A DNA stretch of 64,000 nt from Ancylobacter sp. IITR112 (GCF_041415945.1 NZ_JBGCUS010000001.1:2914001-2978000); one strand, 5' to 3'. Counted from the stretch's first letter, positions 8,648 to 17,772 are shown. Notes: generated by a model from the sequence alone, not told the origin. Numbers and translations: made by a program.

Positions 8648-11600
8648 TCAGAAGCGGTAGGTGAAGCCGCCCTTGATCGCGTTGGTGTTCACGTCGCTGG
8701 CGAACTGTCCCTCATAGCCGAGATTGAGCCGCACCGCCTCGCCCACGGCGAAGTCGATGCCGGCGCCGAGGACGAAGCTGTCCTCGGCGATCGGCGCGCC
8801 GGCCACGGTGAAGGCGGTGCCGGTGGAGGCGAAGCTCATGCCGAGTTCGGGAGTGATGTCGCCATAAGCGTGCCGCCAGGCGAAGCTGGCATGCGGCGTC
8901 ACCGTGCCCTCGCCCATGGCGAGCGTGGTGGCGAGGCGCAGGCCGAGCGTCGAGTAAGGCACGTCATAGGACAGGCCGGAGGAGGCGAGGCCGCTGGTGA
9001 AGGCCCCGGTCTCGGTGAAGCTGTCCGTGTCGATCCAGCTCCACGCCATCTGCGCGAAGGGTTCGAAGGCCACGCCGCCCGCTTCCATCGCATAGGCCGC
9101 CTCGACGAAGATGTTGGCGGTCGAGCCGTCATAGGAGCCGAGCGGGTTTTCCAGCAGGCTCAGCATGGAGACCGTGCGGGTGGTGTCGATGCTGCTCCAG
9201 CCATAGGAGGCGCCGCCGCGCAGGCGGAAGGCATCGAAGTTCGCGCCGGCATAGGCGGCGAGAAGCACCGTGTCGGCATCGGCGCTGCTCATCCGGTCGT
9301 CGACATCGAGGCTGGCGGAAGCATATCCGGCGGCGAGACCGAAGGTGTAATTGCCGGAGGTGACATCGCCACCGGCGAGGAAGCCGCCGAGCGAGGAATC
9401 GACGTCGGCCGAATTGCCGGTGCCGTTCGCCGAGTTCCATTGGCCGAAGCCCTGCGCCCAGGCGGCATAGACCGGGCCCGCCGGCTCAGGCGGCAGCGCT
9501 TTGACGGGGAACGGGCTCGCCGCTTCCGGCGCCTTGGCGGCATAGGCGGTCACCGGGCCGCCAGTGGCGAGCGCCGCCAGAGCGGGCGAGGCACCGGTGG
9601 CGGAGGTCTGGCGCAGGCGGCCGATCAGCGTGTCGGCTACCAGCGTCGACTGGAAGTAGAGCGTCGTGCCGACCGCGGCGTGGACCTCGCCCGACAGCAG
9701 GTCGTAGCCGGCGCGGATCGCCTGTTCCTGCCCTTCGGTGCCGGCGAGCACGGTGGCCTGCAGGCGGCTGCCATCGGCGCGGTCGAGCGCGGCGGCGACG
9801 CTCGCCTGGTTGGCGGTGTGGGCGAGGCTGGTGAAGGCCACGTCATTGCGGGTGAGCGTCAGCGTCACCGAGGCGTCGTCGCGGCCGAGCGCGGCATCGA
9901 CGAACAGGAAGTTCGGGTCTTCCAGCGTGAACTGGCTCGACGGCGTGGTGGTATCGCTGGCGGAGATGATCTCATACGGCGTGCCGGTATAGACCGGGCC
10001 GATGGCCGAGACGACCACCGTGCCGCCATTCAGGGTCAGCGTGTCGGTGACGATCTGGTCCGAGGTGAGCCCGCTCAACTCGACCTCATAGAAGGACCCG
10101 GCCTCGAACACCGTGGTGCCGAGCACGTTGACGGTACCAATGGAATTGCCCGGGGCGACCGTGGCGCCGGTGCCGACGACGAGATCGCCGACCGTGGCAT
10201 TGCCGCCGAGGAAGCCGCCCTCCTCGACCGCCACCGAGGCTGCCGCCAGCGAACCGTTGAGCACGAAGCTGCCGTCAATCTGCACCTCGCCGTCGAAGGT
10301 CGAGGTGCCGGTGCCGGTGAAGCTGGAGAGTTCGCCCACCAGCAGCGTGCCGAAATCGCGATACTGCGCCTCGTCGCCAAGCAGGGAGAGGTCGAACGTG
10401 CCGACGCCGCCGAGTTCCAAGGTGTTATAGCCATCGTTGCCGAGGACCAGACCCACGACCTCGCTTCCGGCGACATAGACGAACAGGTCGTCGCCGCCGC
10501 CCATATCGACCGCCACCTCGCCCTCGGTGCTGATGAGACCGGCATTGACGATGATGTCGTCCTGCATGCCGATGAAGGTCACGGTCGGACCGTCGGAGCG
10601 GATGATGCCCTCATTGAACAACTGGGTGGCAAAGGGAGCCGCCCCCTGCGCGCTGTCGTCGATCAGAATGGCCCGGCCGACATCGTCCGAATCCTCGTTC
10701 GGGTAATTGTCGAAAGCCTCGATGATGCCGGTCTTATGATTGTAGATGATGCCGCCGCCGGCCGCGATGCCGTCCGCCGTGTTCGGCTCGCCATCCTTGG
10801 TGCCAGACGCACCGGTACCCTGGATCAGCCCGTAATTGTTCAGCAGCACCTGGCCGTCGACATCGACGCCGTCGCCGTCGCCGTCCGGCACGCTGTCCGT
10901 GCCTTCCTCGTCGATGAGGCCGGTGACTTCGCCTCGGATGGTGCCGTAATTGGTGACGGTAACGAGCGTGTCGCCGGTGCTGTCGATGTTGATGCCCGAA
11001 CCGTTGCGGCCGACGATCAGCCCGCCCTCGGCATTCTCGACTGTCACCGCGCCGTCGCCGGTCACGCCGTGCTTGGCGCCGATGATCTCGCCGGTCGCGC
11101 CATTATAGACGCTGCCGCCGGCCTCCTGGAAGTCGATGCCGTCGCCGTCGCTGGTGAGGTCGGTGGATTGGATGAGACCGTAATTGGTCACGCTGGCACC
11201 GGCACCGGGCCGGATGCCGTCGGCCGTGGACGACTGCAGCGTGCCGTAATTGAGGATGGAGATCTGGTTGCTCGGCGAGGTGAGGTCGGCGAAATCGAGC
11301 GCCTGGCCATCGCCACCGTCGATGAGGCCGTAATTCGTGATCGTGATCTTCGCGTCGGACGTGTCGGAATCGGCGGCGAATTTGAAGCCGTCATCCATGC
11401 CGAGAATCCTGCCGCCCTCCTCGTTGACGAGGGTGAACGACACCAGCGTGTCGATGGCCTCATCGTCGTCGAACTTCAGGGCGCGGCTTTCGGACTCGAG
11501 CGTCTGGATCGTGCCGGAATTGGTCAGCACGATCGTTCCCGCGCCGAAGCGGATGGCGTCGTTATCCTCGGCGGTGATGGTGCCGCTATTGTCGATCTCG

Positions 11601-12091
11601 ACAATGGCGCTTTCCGCCGTCGCCTTGTTGAGATCCAGCACCTGGCCGCTGGTCGCGGTCATCGAACCGGTGTTGACCACATAGAGCGCGCCATTGGCGA
11701 AGGCGCCGTTGATCCGCACCGTGTCGTCGCCTGTGGTGATGGAGCCGCTATTGGTGAAGGTCAGCGTGCCGCTCACCTTGGACGCGCTGTCGAGCGCCCG
11801 GCTGCTGCTGATGATGGTGCCGTCATTGCGCAGGTCCACGCCGGTGCCGGTCGCCGAATCGCTCCAGGTGATGGCGGTGCCGGTGACATTTAGCGTGCCA
11901 CCCTCCTCGATGAGGCCGGTATCGGTGCCGGACACGGACTGCGCCGTGGTCACGGTCTCGCCGTCCGTCACCACGAAGGAGGCGGCGTGCGCACCCGGGC
12001 CGAAGGCCAGAGGCGCGGCAATGAGCGCGCCGGCCGCGGCCAGAGCAAGGCGGCTGGTCGTCGAAAAATAGCGATTCGTGGCGGCCATCAT
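8648..12091 (-). CDS. Autotransporter (type V secretion) with repetitive beta-helix passenger
   Basis: 1147 residues from the ATGATG at 12091, chosen because GGGGAG lies just upstream; an in-frame ATG at 12112 would add seven residues. There is a signal peptide (about 1-36, LAAAGALIAAPLAFG...AHA). A long passenger (about 40-850) is rich in degenerate repeats such as TNSGTI, TNYGLIQ and NNYGLI spaced about 20-40 residues apart, typical of a right-handed beta-helix. A C-terminal autotransporter beta-barrel (about 870-1147) ends in GGFTYRF with the terminal Phe needed for outer-membrane insertion. No protease triad or adhesion motif is recognised, so its function is unknown. It is monocistronic. 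Confidence 0.9.
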   Translation of the reverse strand: MMAATNRYFSTTSRLALAAAGALIAAPLAFGPGAHAASFVVTDGETVTTAQSVSGTDTGLIEEGGTLNVTGTAITWSDSATGTGVDLRNDGTIISSSRALDSASKVSGTLTFTNSGSITTGDDTVRINGAFANGALYVVNTGSMTATSGQVLDLNKATAESAIVEIDNSGTITAEDNDAIRFGAGTIVLTNSGTIQTLESESRALKFDDDEAIDTLVSFTLVNEEGGRILGMDDGFKFAADSDTSDAKITITNYGLIDGGDGQALDFADLTSPSNQISILNYGTLQSSTADGIRPGAGASVTNYGLIQSTDLTSDGDGIDFQEAGGSVYNGATGEIIGAKHGVTGDGAVTVENAEGGLIVGRNGSGINIDSTGDTLVTVTNYGTIRGEVTGLIDEEGTDSVPDGDGDGVDVDGQVLLNNYGLIQGTGASGTKDGEPNTADGIAAGGGIIYNHKTGIIEAFDNYPNEDSDDVGRAILIDDSAQGAAPFATQLFNEGIIRSDGPTVTFIGMQDDIIVNAGLISTEGEVAVDMGGGDDLFVYVAGSEVVGLVLGNDGYNTLELGGVGTFDLSLLGDEAQYRDFGTLLVGELSSFTGTGTSTFDGEVQIDGSFVLNGSLAAASVAVEEGGFLGGNATVGDLVVGTGATVAPGNSIGTVNVLGTTVFEAGSFYEVELSGLTSDQIVTDTLTLNGGTVVVSAIGPVYTGTPYEIISASDTTTPSSQFTLEDPNFLFVDAALGRDDASVTLTLTRNDVAFTSLAHTANQASVAAALDRADGSRLQATVLAGTEGQEQAIRAGYDLLSGEVHAAVGTTLYFQSTLVADTLIGRLRQTSATGASPALAALATGGPVTAYAAKAPEAASPFPVKALPPEPAGPVYAAWAQGFGQWNSANGTGNSADVDSSLGGFLAGGDVTSGNYTFGLAAGYASASLDVDDRMSSADADTVLLAAYAGANFDAFRLRGGASYGWSSIDTTRTVSMLSLLENPLGSYDGSTANIFVEAAYAMEAGGVAFEPFAQMAWSWIDTDSFTETGAFTSGLASSGLSYDVPYSTLGLRLATTLAMGEGTVTPHASFAWRHAYGDITPELGMSFASTGTAFTVAGAPIAEDSFVLGAGIDFAVGEAVRLNLGYEGQFASDVNTNAIKGGFTYRF

Positions 12092-12199
12092 GGCGGTCAG
12101 CTCCCCGGACATCCGTTTCCCAATGCCCGGCTAGAGATGGCAGATGACAGACAGGTGACAGCCCGGTGACGCGCCCTGCAATGTTGGCACGCGCGGGGA

Positions 12200-12245
12200 T
12201 TACCCGCCACGCCGTGACATCACGGCCACATGGCGTGGCGGGTAA
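12200..12245. repeat. Perfect 14-bp inverted repeat downstream of the WD40 gene
   Basis: TTACCCGCCACGCC (12200-12213) is repeated as its exact reverse complement at 12232-12245, with an 18-base spacer that itself contains GTGACATCAC. It lies between the WD40 stop and the autotransporter start. It could act as a read-through barrier for the zinc operon on the minus strand (there is no T tract) or as a protein-binding site in the autotransporter promoter. Confidence 0.6.
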
Positions 12246-12273
12246 GTCTTTGAATCGTAGGTATTATGGAACC

Positions 12274-13269
12274 TCAGAATACGATGAGGCCGGCCGCGCC
12301 GCTCTCCGTGCCGATGGCGAGCGCCCCGCCGTCCCCGCGCCAAGCCAGGGCGGTGGCGGGCGCGCCGTCCGGGGCGCGCAGCAGGATTTCCGCGCCGTCG
12401 GAAATGCGCACCATCAGCACCAGCCCGTCCTCATAACCGCAGGCGATCACCTCGTCGCGCGGATGGGCGGCGACCGCCGACACCCGCACGTCGCGCGGGG
12501 CCAGCATGGAGGGCTGCTTGCCCATCGGCCCTTCCTTGCTGGCGAAAGGCCAGAGGATCGCCTCGCTGGAGCCGGACGTGGCGAGGAACTTGCCGCCGGC
12601 CGTGAACGCCATGGAGGTGACGCGCGAGGGATAGCCGGTCATGCGCATATGCCCGCCATCGCTGAGCCGCCAGCCATGCAGCGCCGCCTCCTGCATCGTC
12701 GTCACCACGAAGCGCATGTCCGGGCTCCACAGCACGCCGCGATGCGAGCCCTTCCATTCCAGGAATTCGGGCTTGGCCTGCGCATTCGGAAACCACAGCG
12801 ACACGCCGCCATAATGGGCGACGGCCAACCGCGTGCCCTTCGGCGCGAAGGCGAGGCCGCCGACGGTGGACGGAAAGTCGTGCGTCCTGCGCTCGCCCTT
12901 CACCGGGAGGAAATGCGCCGTCTTGCCGGCGGAGAAGGCCACCGCGCCGTCCGGCCCGGCCGCGACCTGGTCGATCCAGCGGCCCTTCTGCTCGAACAGC
13001 GCCTGCATCGTGCCGTCCGCCTGCGTCGCCACCACGCGCCCGTCATCGCCGCCGGTGAGCAGCCGCTTGTCGTCCCCGGCGACAGAAAGCACCGCGCCCT
13101 TATGCGCGGCGAGGCGCGTCTCGCCCTCGCCCGCCAGCACGATCTCGCCCTCGCCCAGCACAAAGGCGGCCAGCGGCCCGAGAAAGCGCAGGCCGACCAC
13201 CGCCCCGCCGAGATCGAGCCGGCGGAGCTTCGAGGTGAGCGAGGAGGGCGTGGAGGACTGGGAGGTCAT
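12274..13269 (-). CDS. WD40-repeat beta-propeller protein of the zinc operon
   Basis: 331 residues made almost entirely of WD40-like blades: repeats end in variants such as LTGGDDGRVVATQADG, LAVAHYGGVSLWF, LATSGSSEAILWPF, IACGYEDGLVLMV and LAIGTESGAAGLIV. No signal peptide or catalytic motif, so a cytosolic propeller scaffold is likely. It is the last gene of a same-strand run after the CobW-type GTPase and znuABC, which suggests a link to zinc homeostasis. Its biochemical role is unknown. Confidence 0.8.
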   Translation of the reverse strand: MTSQSSTPSSLTSKLRRLDLGGAVVGLRFLGPLAAFVLGEGEIVLAGEGETRLAAHKGAVLSVAGDDKRLLTGGDDGRVVATQADGTMQALFEQKGRWIDQVAAGPDGAVAFSAGKTAHFLPVKGERRTHDFPSTVGGLAFAPKGTRLAVAHYGGVSLWFPNAQAKPEFLEWKGSHRGVLWSPDMRFVVTTMQEAALHGWRLSDGGHMRMTGYPSRVTSMAFTAGGKFLATSGSSEAILWPFASKEGPMGKQPSMLAPRDVRVSAVAAHPRDEVIACGYEDGLVLMVRISDGAEILLRAPDGAPATALAWRGDGGALAIGTESGAAGLIVF

Positions 13270-13353
13270 GGGCTCGACGGCTTCTTGGCGGGGAATGTCG
13301 GGTTAGCCCAATTCGCGGCCGGCGTCACGACGGAACTCCCCCTCCCCGCGTCA

Positions 13354-13384
13354 TCCCGGAACGGCCCTCAGGCCGTATCCGGGA
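13354..13384. repeat. REP-like hairpin
   Basis: TCCCGGA-ACGGCC-ctca-GGCCGT-a-TCCGGGA forms a long hairpin between the WD40 and CobW genes. It belongs to the same dispersed family as copies at 14421-14509 and 54187-54396. Confidence 0.65.
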
Positions 13385-13414
13385 GCGTTGGCAGGACGGA
13401 AAGGGATCAAGGCT

Positions 13415-14389
13415 CTACGCCACGCAGCTGAGAAAACCCTTTTCCAGCGCCGCGGCATCGAGCTGCCGACCGATGAAGACGATGCGGCTCACCTTCGCCT
13501 CGTCCGCGCGCCAGGGGCGCTGGTGGTCGCCGTCGAGGATCATGTGCACGCCCTGGAACACGAAGCGGTCCGGATCATCCTTGAAGGCGAGGATGCCCTT
13601 GGAGCGCAGGATGTTGATGCCCTCGCGCTGGGTCAGATCCTGAATCCAGGGAAAGAATTTGTCGGGGTCCAGCGGCTTGTCGGTGGCGAAGGAATAGGAA
13701 CGCATGTCCTCGTCATGGAAGTGGCGGTGGCCGCCTTCCAGAAAGTCCGGGTCGATGGCAGTGATGCGGTCGAGGTCGAACGCCCCCTGCCCCAGCACCT
13801 TGTCGATGGCGATCTCGGAACGCTGCGTGTGGTGGATGCGGGCGAACGGGTTGATGGCGCGGATGCGCATCTCCACGTCCTTCAGCTCGCTCTCGGTAAC
13901 CAGATCGGTCTTGTTGAGCAGGATCACGTCGGCGAAGGCGATCTGGCTCTTGGCCTCGGGCGCATCCTTCAGCCGGTCCTTCAGCCATTTGGCGTCGGCA
14001 ACCGTCACCACCGCGTCGAGCGAGGTTTTGGCACCCACGGTCTCGTCGACGAAGAAGGTCTGTGCCACCGGCGCGGGGTCGGCGAGACCGGTGGTCTCGA
14101 TGATGATGCCGTCAAAGTCGTTCTTGCGGCGCAAAAGGCCGTCGATGATGCGGATCAGGTCGCCGCGCACGGTGCAGCAGATGCAGCCATTGTTCATCTC
14201 GAACACTTCTTCATCGGCACCGACCACAAGGTCATTGTCGATGCCGATCTCACCGAACTCGTTGACGACGACGGCGAATTTCTTGCCGTGCGGTTCGGAG
14301 AGGATACGGTTGAGCAGCGTGGTCTTGCCGGCGCCGAGATAGCCGGTAAGAACGGTGACGGGAATTTTGGACGAAGCCGCTTCGGGCAT
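13415..14389 (-). CDS. CobW/COG0523-family zinc-linked GTPase (metallochaperone)
   Basis: 324 residues from the ATG at 14389, preferred over an upstream ATG because GGAG precedes it and the Walker A motif then sits at the usual place. Motifs: Walker A GYLGAGKTTLL (residues 16-26), the metal-binding CxCC in GCICC (C69, C71, C72), VNEFGEIGIDND, ETTGLADPAP, and the NKTD guanine-specificity motif. A His-rich stretch GGHRHFHDED is in the C-terminal CobW_C domain. COG0523 proteins of the ZigA/ZNG1 type deliver zinc to client enzymes. The position beside znuABC supports zinc rather than cobalt. Confidence 0.9.
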   Translation of the reverse strand: MPEAASSKIPVTVLTGYLGAGKTTLLNRILSEPHGKKFAVVVNEFGEIGIDNDLVVGADEEVFEMNNGCICCTVRGDLIRIIDGLLRRKNDFDGIIIETTGLADPAPVAQTFFVDETVGAKTSLDAVVTVADAKWLKDRLKDAPEAKSQIAFADVILLNKTDLVTESELKDVEMRIRAINPFARIHHTQRSEIAIDKVLGQGAFDLDRITAIDPDFLEGGHRHFHDEDMRSYSFATDKPLDPDKFFPWIQDLTQREGINILRSKGILAFKDDPDRFVFQGVHMILDGDHQRPWRADEAKVSRIVFIGRQLDAAALEKGFLSCVA

Positions 14390-14420
14390 GGTGAACTCCA
14401 GTGGTCGTCTCAAATGCGTC

Positions 14421-14509
14421 ATCCCGGACGCCGCATTGCGACGAACCGGGATTGCGCGTTCCGTTCAGATTTCCCGCCGATCCCGGCCCGGCCAGCGGCC
14501 GCCCGGGAT
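14421..14509. repeat. Two REP-like hairpins between znuA and the CobW gene
   Basis: Two elements with ATCCCGG ... CCGGGAT arms: 14421-14452 and 14480-14509. They lie in the 134-base gap between znuA and the GTPase gene. They could lower expression of the two downstream genes or stabilise the upstream mRNA. No gene fits in this gap. Confidence 0.6.
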
Positions 14510-14523
14510 GAGGGGTTCCCGCG

Positions 14524-15513
14524 TCAGCTCGACAGGGCCGAGGAGAGCTGGGTGATGTTGTTTTTCATCATGTCGATGTAGGTGCTCGCCGGGCCCTTGT
14601 CATCGGAGAGGGCATCGGAAAACAGCTCGCCGCCGATCTTCGCATTGGTCTCCTTGGCGATGCGCTTGACGAGCCGCGGATCGGAGATGTTCTCCATGAA
14701 CACGGCCGGAATCTTCTCGGCCTTGATCTGGCGGATGATGCGGGCCACGTCCTTGGCGGACGCTTCCGATTCCGTCGATACGCCCTGCGGCGCGATGAAC
14801 TCGATGCCATAGGCGGCGCCGAAATAGCCGAAGGCGTCATGCGAGGTGATAATGCGACGCCGGCTTTCGGGAATCGCCGCCATCGCCGCCTTCACCTGCG
14901 CGTCGAGCGCCTGCAACTCGGCGGTGTAGGCGCTCGCATTGGCCTCATAGGCCGCCTTGCCGGCGGGATCAGCGGCGATCAGCGCGTCGCGAATATTGGC
15001 GACATAGATTTCCGCATTGGCCACCGACTGCCAGGCATGCGGATCAATGCCGCCATGGTCGTGCCCGGCATGGTCATGGTCATGCTCGCCCTTGGCGTGG
15101 TCGTGGTCGTGATCCTTGTGGTCGTGCGCAGCGTGGTCGTCCTCATCCTCGTCCGCCATCTCGCGCGGGGTGATGCCCTTGGTGGCGACGACGATCTCCG
15201 CCTTGGTGCCGGAGGCCTTCACCAGCCGGTCGATCCAGCCCTCGAAACCGAGGCCGTTGACGAAGACGATCTGGGCGGCAGCGACCTTCTTGGCGTCGGC
15301 TGGCGCCGGCTGGAACACATGCGCGTCGCCATTGGGCCCAACGAGGGTGGTGACCGAAACACGGTCACCACCGACTTCTTTCACGAAGTCGCCGAGGATG
15401 GAGAAGGAGGCGACGACGGGGATCTTGGCGTCCTGCGCGGCGGCGGGAAGTGCGAAGGGAAGCGACAGGCCGAGCGCGAGCGCGCCGGCGATAGCAAGGC
15501 GACGGGTGAGCAT
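14524..15513 (-). CDS. znuA: ZnuA, zinc ABC transporter substrate-binding protein
   Basis: 329 residues with a signal peptide (about 1-26, ending PAAAQ). Cluster A-I metal-binding protein: first His ligand H65 in GDAHVFQP, second near H159 (DPHAW), third in ITSHDAFGYFG, and an acidic region near the end. Between the first two ligands is a loop of about 33 residues (121-153) full of Asp and His, the hallmark of zinc-specific ZnuA rather than manganese binders. It captures Zn2+ in the periplasm and hands it to ZnuB. The loop probably senses or scavenges zinc. Confidence 0.94.
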   Translation of the reverse strand: MLTRRLAIAGALALGLSLPFALPAAAQDAKIPVVASFSILGDFVKEVGGDRVSVTTLVGPNGDAHVFQPAPADAKKVAAAQIVFVNGLGFEGWIDRLVKASGTKAEIVVATKGITPREMADEDEDDHAAHDHKDHDHDHAKGEHDHDHAGHDHGGIDPHAWQSVANAEIYVANIRDALIAADPAGKAAYEANASAYTAELQALDAQVKAAMAAIPESRRRIITSHDAFGYFGAAYGIEFIAPQGVSTESEASAKDVARIIRQIKAEKIPAVFMENISDPRLVKRIAKETNAKIGGELFSDALSDDKGPASTYIDMMKNNITQLSSALSS

Positions 15514-15524
15514 GGGGGGCTCCT

Positions 15525-16394
15525 TCAGGCTTCGAGATGGCGTTGCGGCAGGAAGCGAGGCGCAAGCCCCCCAACCGGCCCGAACAGCACGGACAGCGCA
15601 TAGGCGCCGCCGGCGACGAGGATGATGGCGGGCCCGGAGGGCACGCCGTAATGATAGGAAACCAGCAGCCCCAGCACGCCGGAGCCGCAGGCGATCAGCA
15701 CCGAGACGCCGACCAGCGCTGTCAGCTCGCGGGTCCAGAAGCGGCCGGCGGCGGCCGGCAGCATCATCAGCCCGACCGCGAGCAGCGTGCCGAGCGCGTG
15801 GAAGCCGCCGACGAGGTTCATCACCACCAGCGCCAGGAAAATGAGATGGGTCGGCGCCCCGGCCCGGCTCACCGAGCGCAGGAAGCCGGGATCGACGCTC
15901 TCAAGCACCAGCGGGCGCCAGGCCAGCGCCAGCGCCACCAGAGTGAGGCTGGAAATCGAGACGATGAGCAGCAGCGTCGCGTCATCGAGCGCCAGCACGG
16001 TGCCGAACAGCACATGCAGCAGATCGACATTGGAGCCGCGCAGCGACACGAGCAGCACGCCAAGCGCCAGCGAGATGAGGTAGAAGGCGGCGAGCGCCGC
16101 GTCCTCCTTCATCTGCGTCGCCCGCGCCACCGCGCCGGCGCCCAGCGCCACCGCGAAGCCCGCCACCAGCCCGCCCACCGTCATGGCGAACAGGTTCAGC
16201 CCGGCGGCGAGGAAACCGACCGCCGCGCCGGGCAGGATGGCGTGGGCCATGGCGTCGCCGGCGAGACTCATGCGGCGCAGCATCATCAGCACGCCGATCG
16301 GACCTGCCCCGACGCCGAGCGCCAGCACGCCGACCAGCGCGCGGCGCATGAAGTCGAACTCGGCAAACGGAGAGATCAGCAGATCGTAGATCAT
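15525..16394 (-). CDS. znuB: ZnuB, zinc ABC transporter permease
   Basis: 289 residues, a hydrophobic ABC-3 family permease with about eight or nine membrane spans, e.g. ALVGVLALGVGAGPIGVLMML, IFLALVVMNLVGGFHALGTLLAVGLMMLPAA. Its ATG overlaps the znuC stop as ATGA, so it is translationally coupled. It forms the inner-membrane channel for zinc with ZnuC and ZnuA. Confidence 0.92.
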   Translation of the reverse strand: MIYDLLISPFAEFDFMRRALVGVLALGVGAGPIGVLMMLRRMSLAGDAMAHAILPGAAVGFLAAGLNLFAMTVGGLVAGFAVALGAGAVARATQMKEDAALAAFYLISLALGVLLVSLRGSNVDLLHVLFGTVLALDDATLLLIVSISSLTLVALALAWRPLVLESVDPGFLRSVSRAGAPTHLIFLALVVMNLVGGFHALGTLLAVGLMMLPAAAGRFWTRELTALVGVSVLIACGSGVLGLLVSYHYGVPSGPAIILVAGGAYALSVLFGPVGGLAPRFLPQRHLEA

Positions 16395-17170
16395 GCCGCC
16401 CTCCCCGCCGCAGTCGTCCTGGGGGATGGGGCGCAGGCGGGCGCATCATCGTCCCACGCCTCGCACATGCGCCGGGCCCGGGCGAGATTGTCCGTGGTCA
16501 GCACCTCGCCGGTGGCGCCCCAGGCGACGGCCTCGCGGGCAAGCAGCAGCGTGCGGGGGAAATGCCCGCGCACCAGCTCGAAATCGTGCAGCACGGCGAT
16601 GATGGTGCGGCCCTCGCCGTTCCAATGTTTCACCAGCGCGGTGAGATCGGTGACGGTGCCGGCGTCGAGCGCGGTGAAGGGCTCGTCCAGCAGCAGCAGC
16701 CGCGCATCCTGCAGCAGCAGCCGGGCAAACAGCGCGCGCTGCATCTGCCCGCCCGAAAGGGTGCCGATGGGCCGCGCCTCGAAGCCTTCAAGCCCGACGG
16801 CGGCCAGAGCCTCCTCGATCCGCGCCCGGTCGGCCCGGCTGATGCCGCCGAACAGGCCGGCCCGCCGCCACAGCCCCATGGACACGAGGTCATACACGTC
16901 GATCGGGAAGGAACGGTCGACCTCCGCTGCCTGCGGCAGATAGGCGATGTCGCGCGCGGGCACATGGCCCTCGATGCGGCCCGTGAGCGGCGTCAGCACC
17001 CCGGCAATACCCTTGAGCAGGGTCGACTTGCCCGCCCCGTTCGGCCCGCAAATGGCGAGGAGGTCGCCCTTCACCACCTCGCCGTCGAGATGATGCACCG
17101 CCGGGTGGCGGTCATAGCCGAGGGTCAGGTTGCGGAACGAGAGCACCTTGTCAGCCGCTGCGCCGCCCAT
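16391..17170 (-). CDS. znuC: ZnuC, zinc ABC transporter ATPase
   Basis: 259 residues. The ATG at 17170 is chosen because it shares its A with the TAA of the preceding small gene (TAATG). ABC motifs: Walker A GPNGAGKSTLL, ABC signature LSGGQMQRALFARLL, Walker B LLLLDEPF, and the switch His in IIAVLHDFELV. It powers zinc import through ZnuB. Confidence 0.92.
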   Translation of the reverse strand: MGGAAADKVLSFRNLTLGYDRHPAVHHLDGEVVKGDLLAICGPNGAGKSTLLKGIAGVLTPLTGRIEGHVPARDIAYLPQAAEVDRSFPIDVYDLVSMGLWRRAGLFGGISRADRARIEEALAAVGLEGFEARPIGTLSGGQMQRALFARLLLQDARLLLLDEPFTALDAGTVTDLTALVKHWNGEGRTIIAVLHDFELVRGHFPRTLLLAREAVAWGATGEVLTTDNLARARRMCEAWDDDAPACAPSPRTTAAGRAA

Positions 17171-17502
17171 TACGCGCCCGCCCCGATGACAGCGAGCGCC
17201 ATCGCCCAAAGCAGCGCCGCCAGCGGCAGTGCGATGGCGAGGCGCTGCAGGGCGGAAAGCCGCAACAGCGAAAAGCCCGGACGCGCGGCAGGGTGGCGCT
17301 CGCCCTCGGCGTGCGAATGATGCCGGCGCAGATGGACGGCACCGGGCGACGCGCCGTGGTCTTGCGGGTGGCCATGATGATGGCCGTGATCCTGGCCCGG
17401 AGAATGAGCATGCCCGTGCCCGTCGCCGCCGGCCTTTCCACGTCCCTCCGGAGGGGCGGATTTATGGGCGTGGTCGGGCAGGCGGACGGTGGCAAGAGGC
17501 AT
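17170..17502 (-). CDS. Small His-rich single-span membrane protein heading the znu operon
   Basis: 110 residues; GGAG lies eight bases before the ATG at 17502. Residues 11-70 hold many His residues in runs such as HGHAH, DHGHHHGH and HHSH. Residues about 86-108 form one hydrophobic membrane span at the very C-terminus. The stop overlaps the znuC start. The His-rich tail and position suggest zinc binding at the membrane, either to feed the transporter or to buffer zinc. I do not recognise a named family. Confidence 0.75.
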   Translation of the reverse strand: MPLATVRLPDHAHKSAPPEGRGKAGGDGHGHAHSPGQDHGHHHGHPQDHGASPGAVHLRRHHSHAEGERHPAARPGFSLLRLSALQRLAIALPLAALLWAMALAVIGAGA

Positions 17503-17522
17503 GCTCAAACTCCAGTGCGGGA

Positions 17523-17574
17523 TTGATACTGTATATCGGCGCCCGCCGTCCAGCGAAAAGATACACTGTATCAA
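17523..17574 (-). promoter_or_regulatory. Paired operator boxes of the zinc operon (Zur-type, tentative)
   Basis: On the plus strand TTGATACTGTATATC (17523-17537) and GATACACTGTATCAA (17560-17574) face each other as a 13/15 inverted repeat. The second box contains a perfect GATACA-c-TGTATC palindrome. They lie 21-72 bases before the first gene of the zinc operon. Two such boxes before znu genes suggest Zur. The bases do not strictly match the alphaproteobacterial Zur consensus as I remember it, so the regulator is inferred from context. Confidence 0.5.
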
Positions 17575-17772
17575 CCGCTAACGCTGCGTCAGACATGGAG
17601 GCTTCAGACCTGCAGCCTTGGGACATGGAGGCTTGCGGCGCATGCTGCGCCCCTGCCCGCCAAATTGATGGGCCGACCCGTCTCGACGGCGCGCCCGCAG
17701 CGACCTATGAGAGGGCGCCTTTGTTCGCGCCGGCGAGACCGGCCGTCGACCTGCAGCCGTTGGAGCCCATTC

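Noticed and set aside
8870..11893. A 1007-codon open frame on the plus strand opposite the autotransporter
   Set aside because: It lies entirely antisense to a clearly real gene, is rich in Arg/Gly/Ala of no recognisable family, and reflects third-position GC bias.
15537..16943. A 468-codon plus-strand frame across znuB and znuC
   Set aside because: Extreme Arg/His/Gln composition and overlap with two certain zinc transporter genes.
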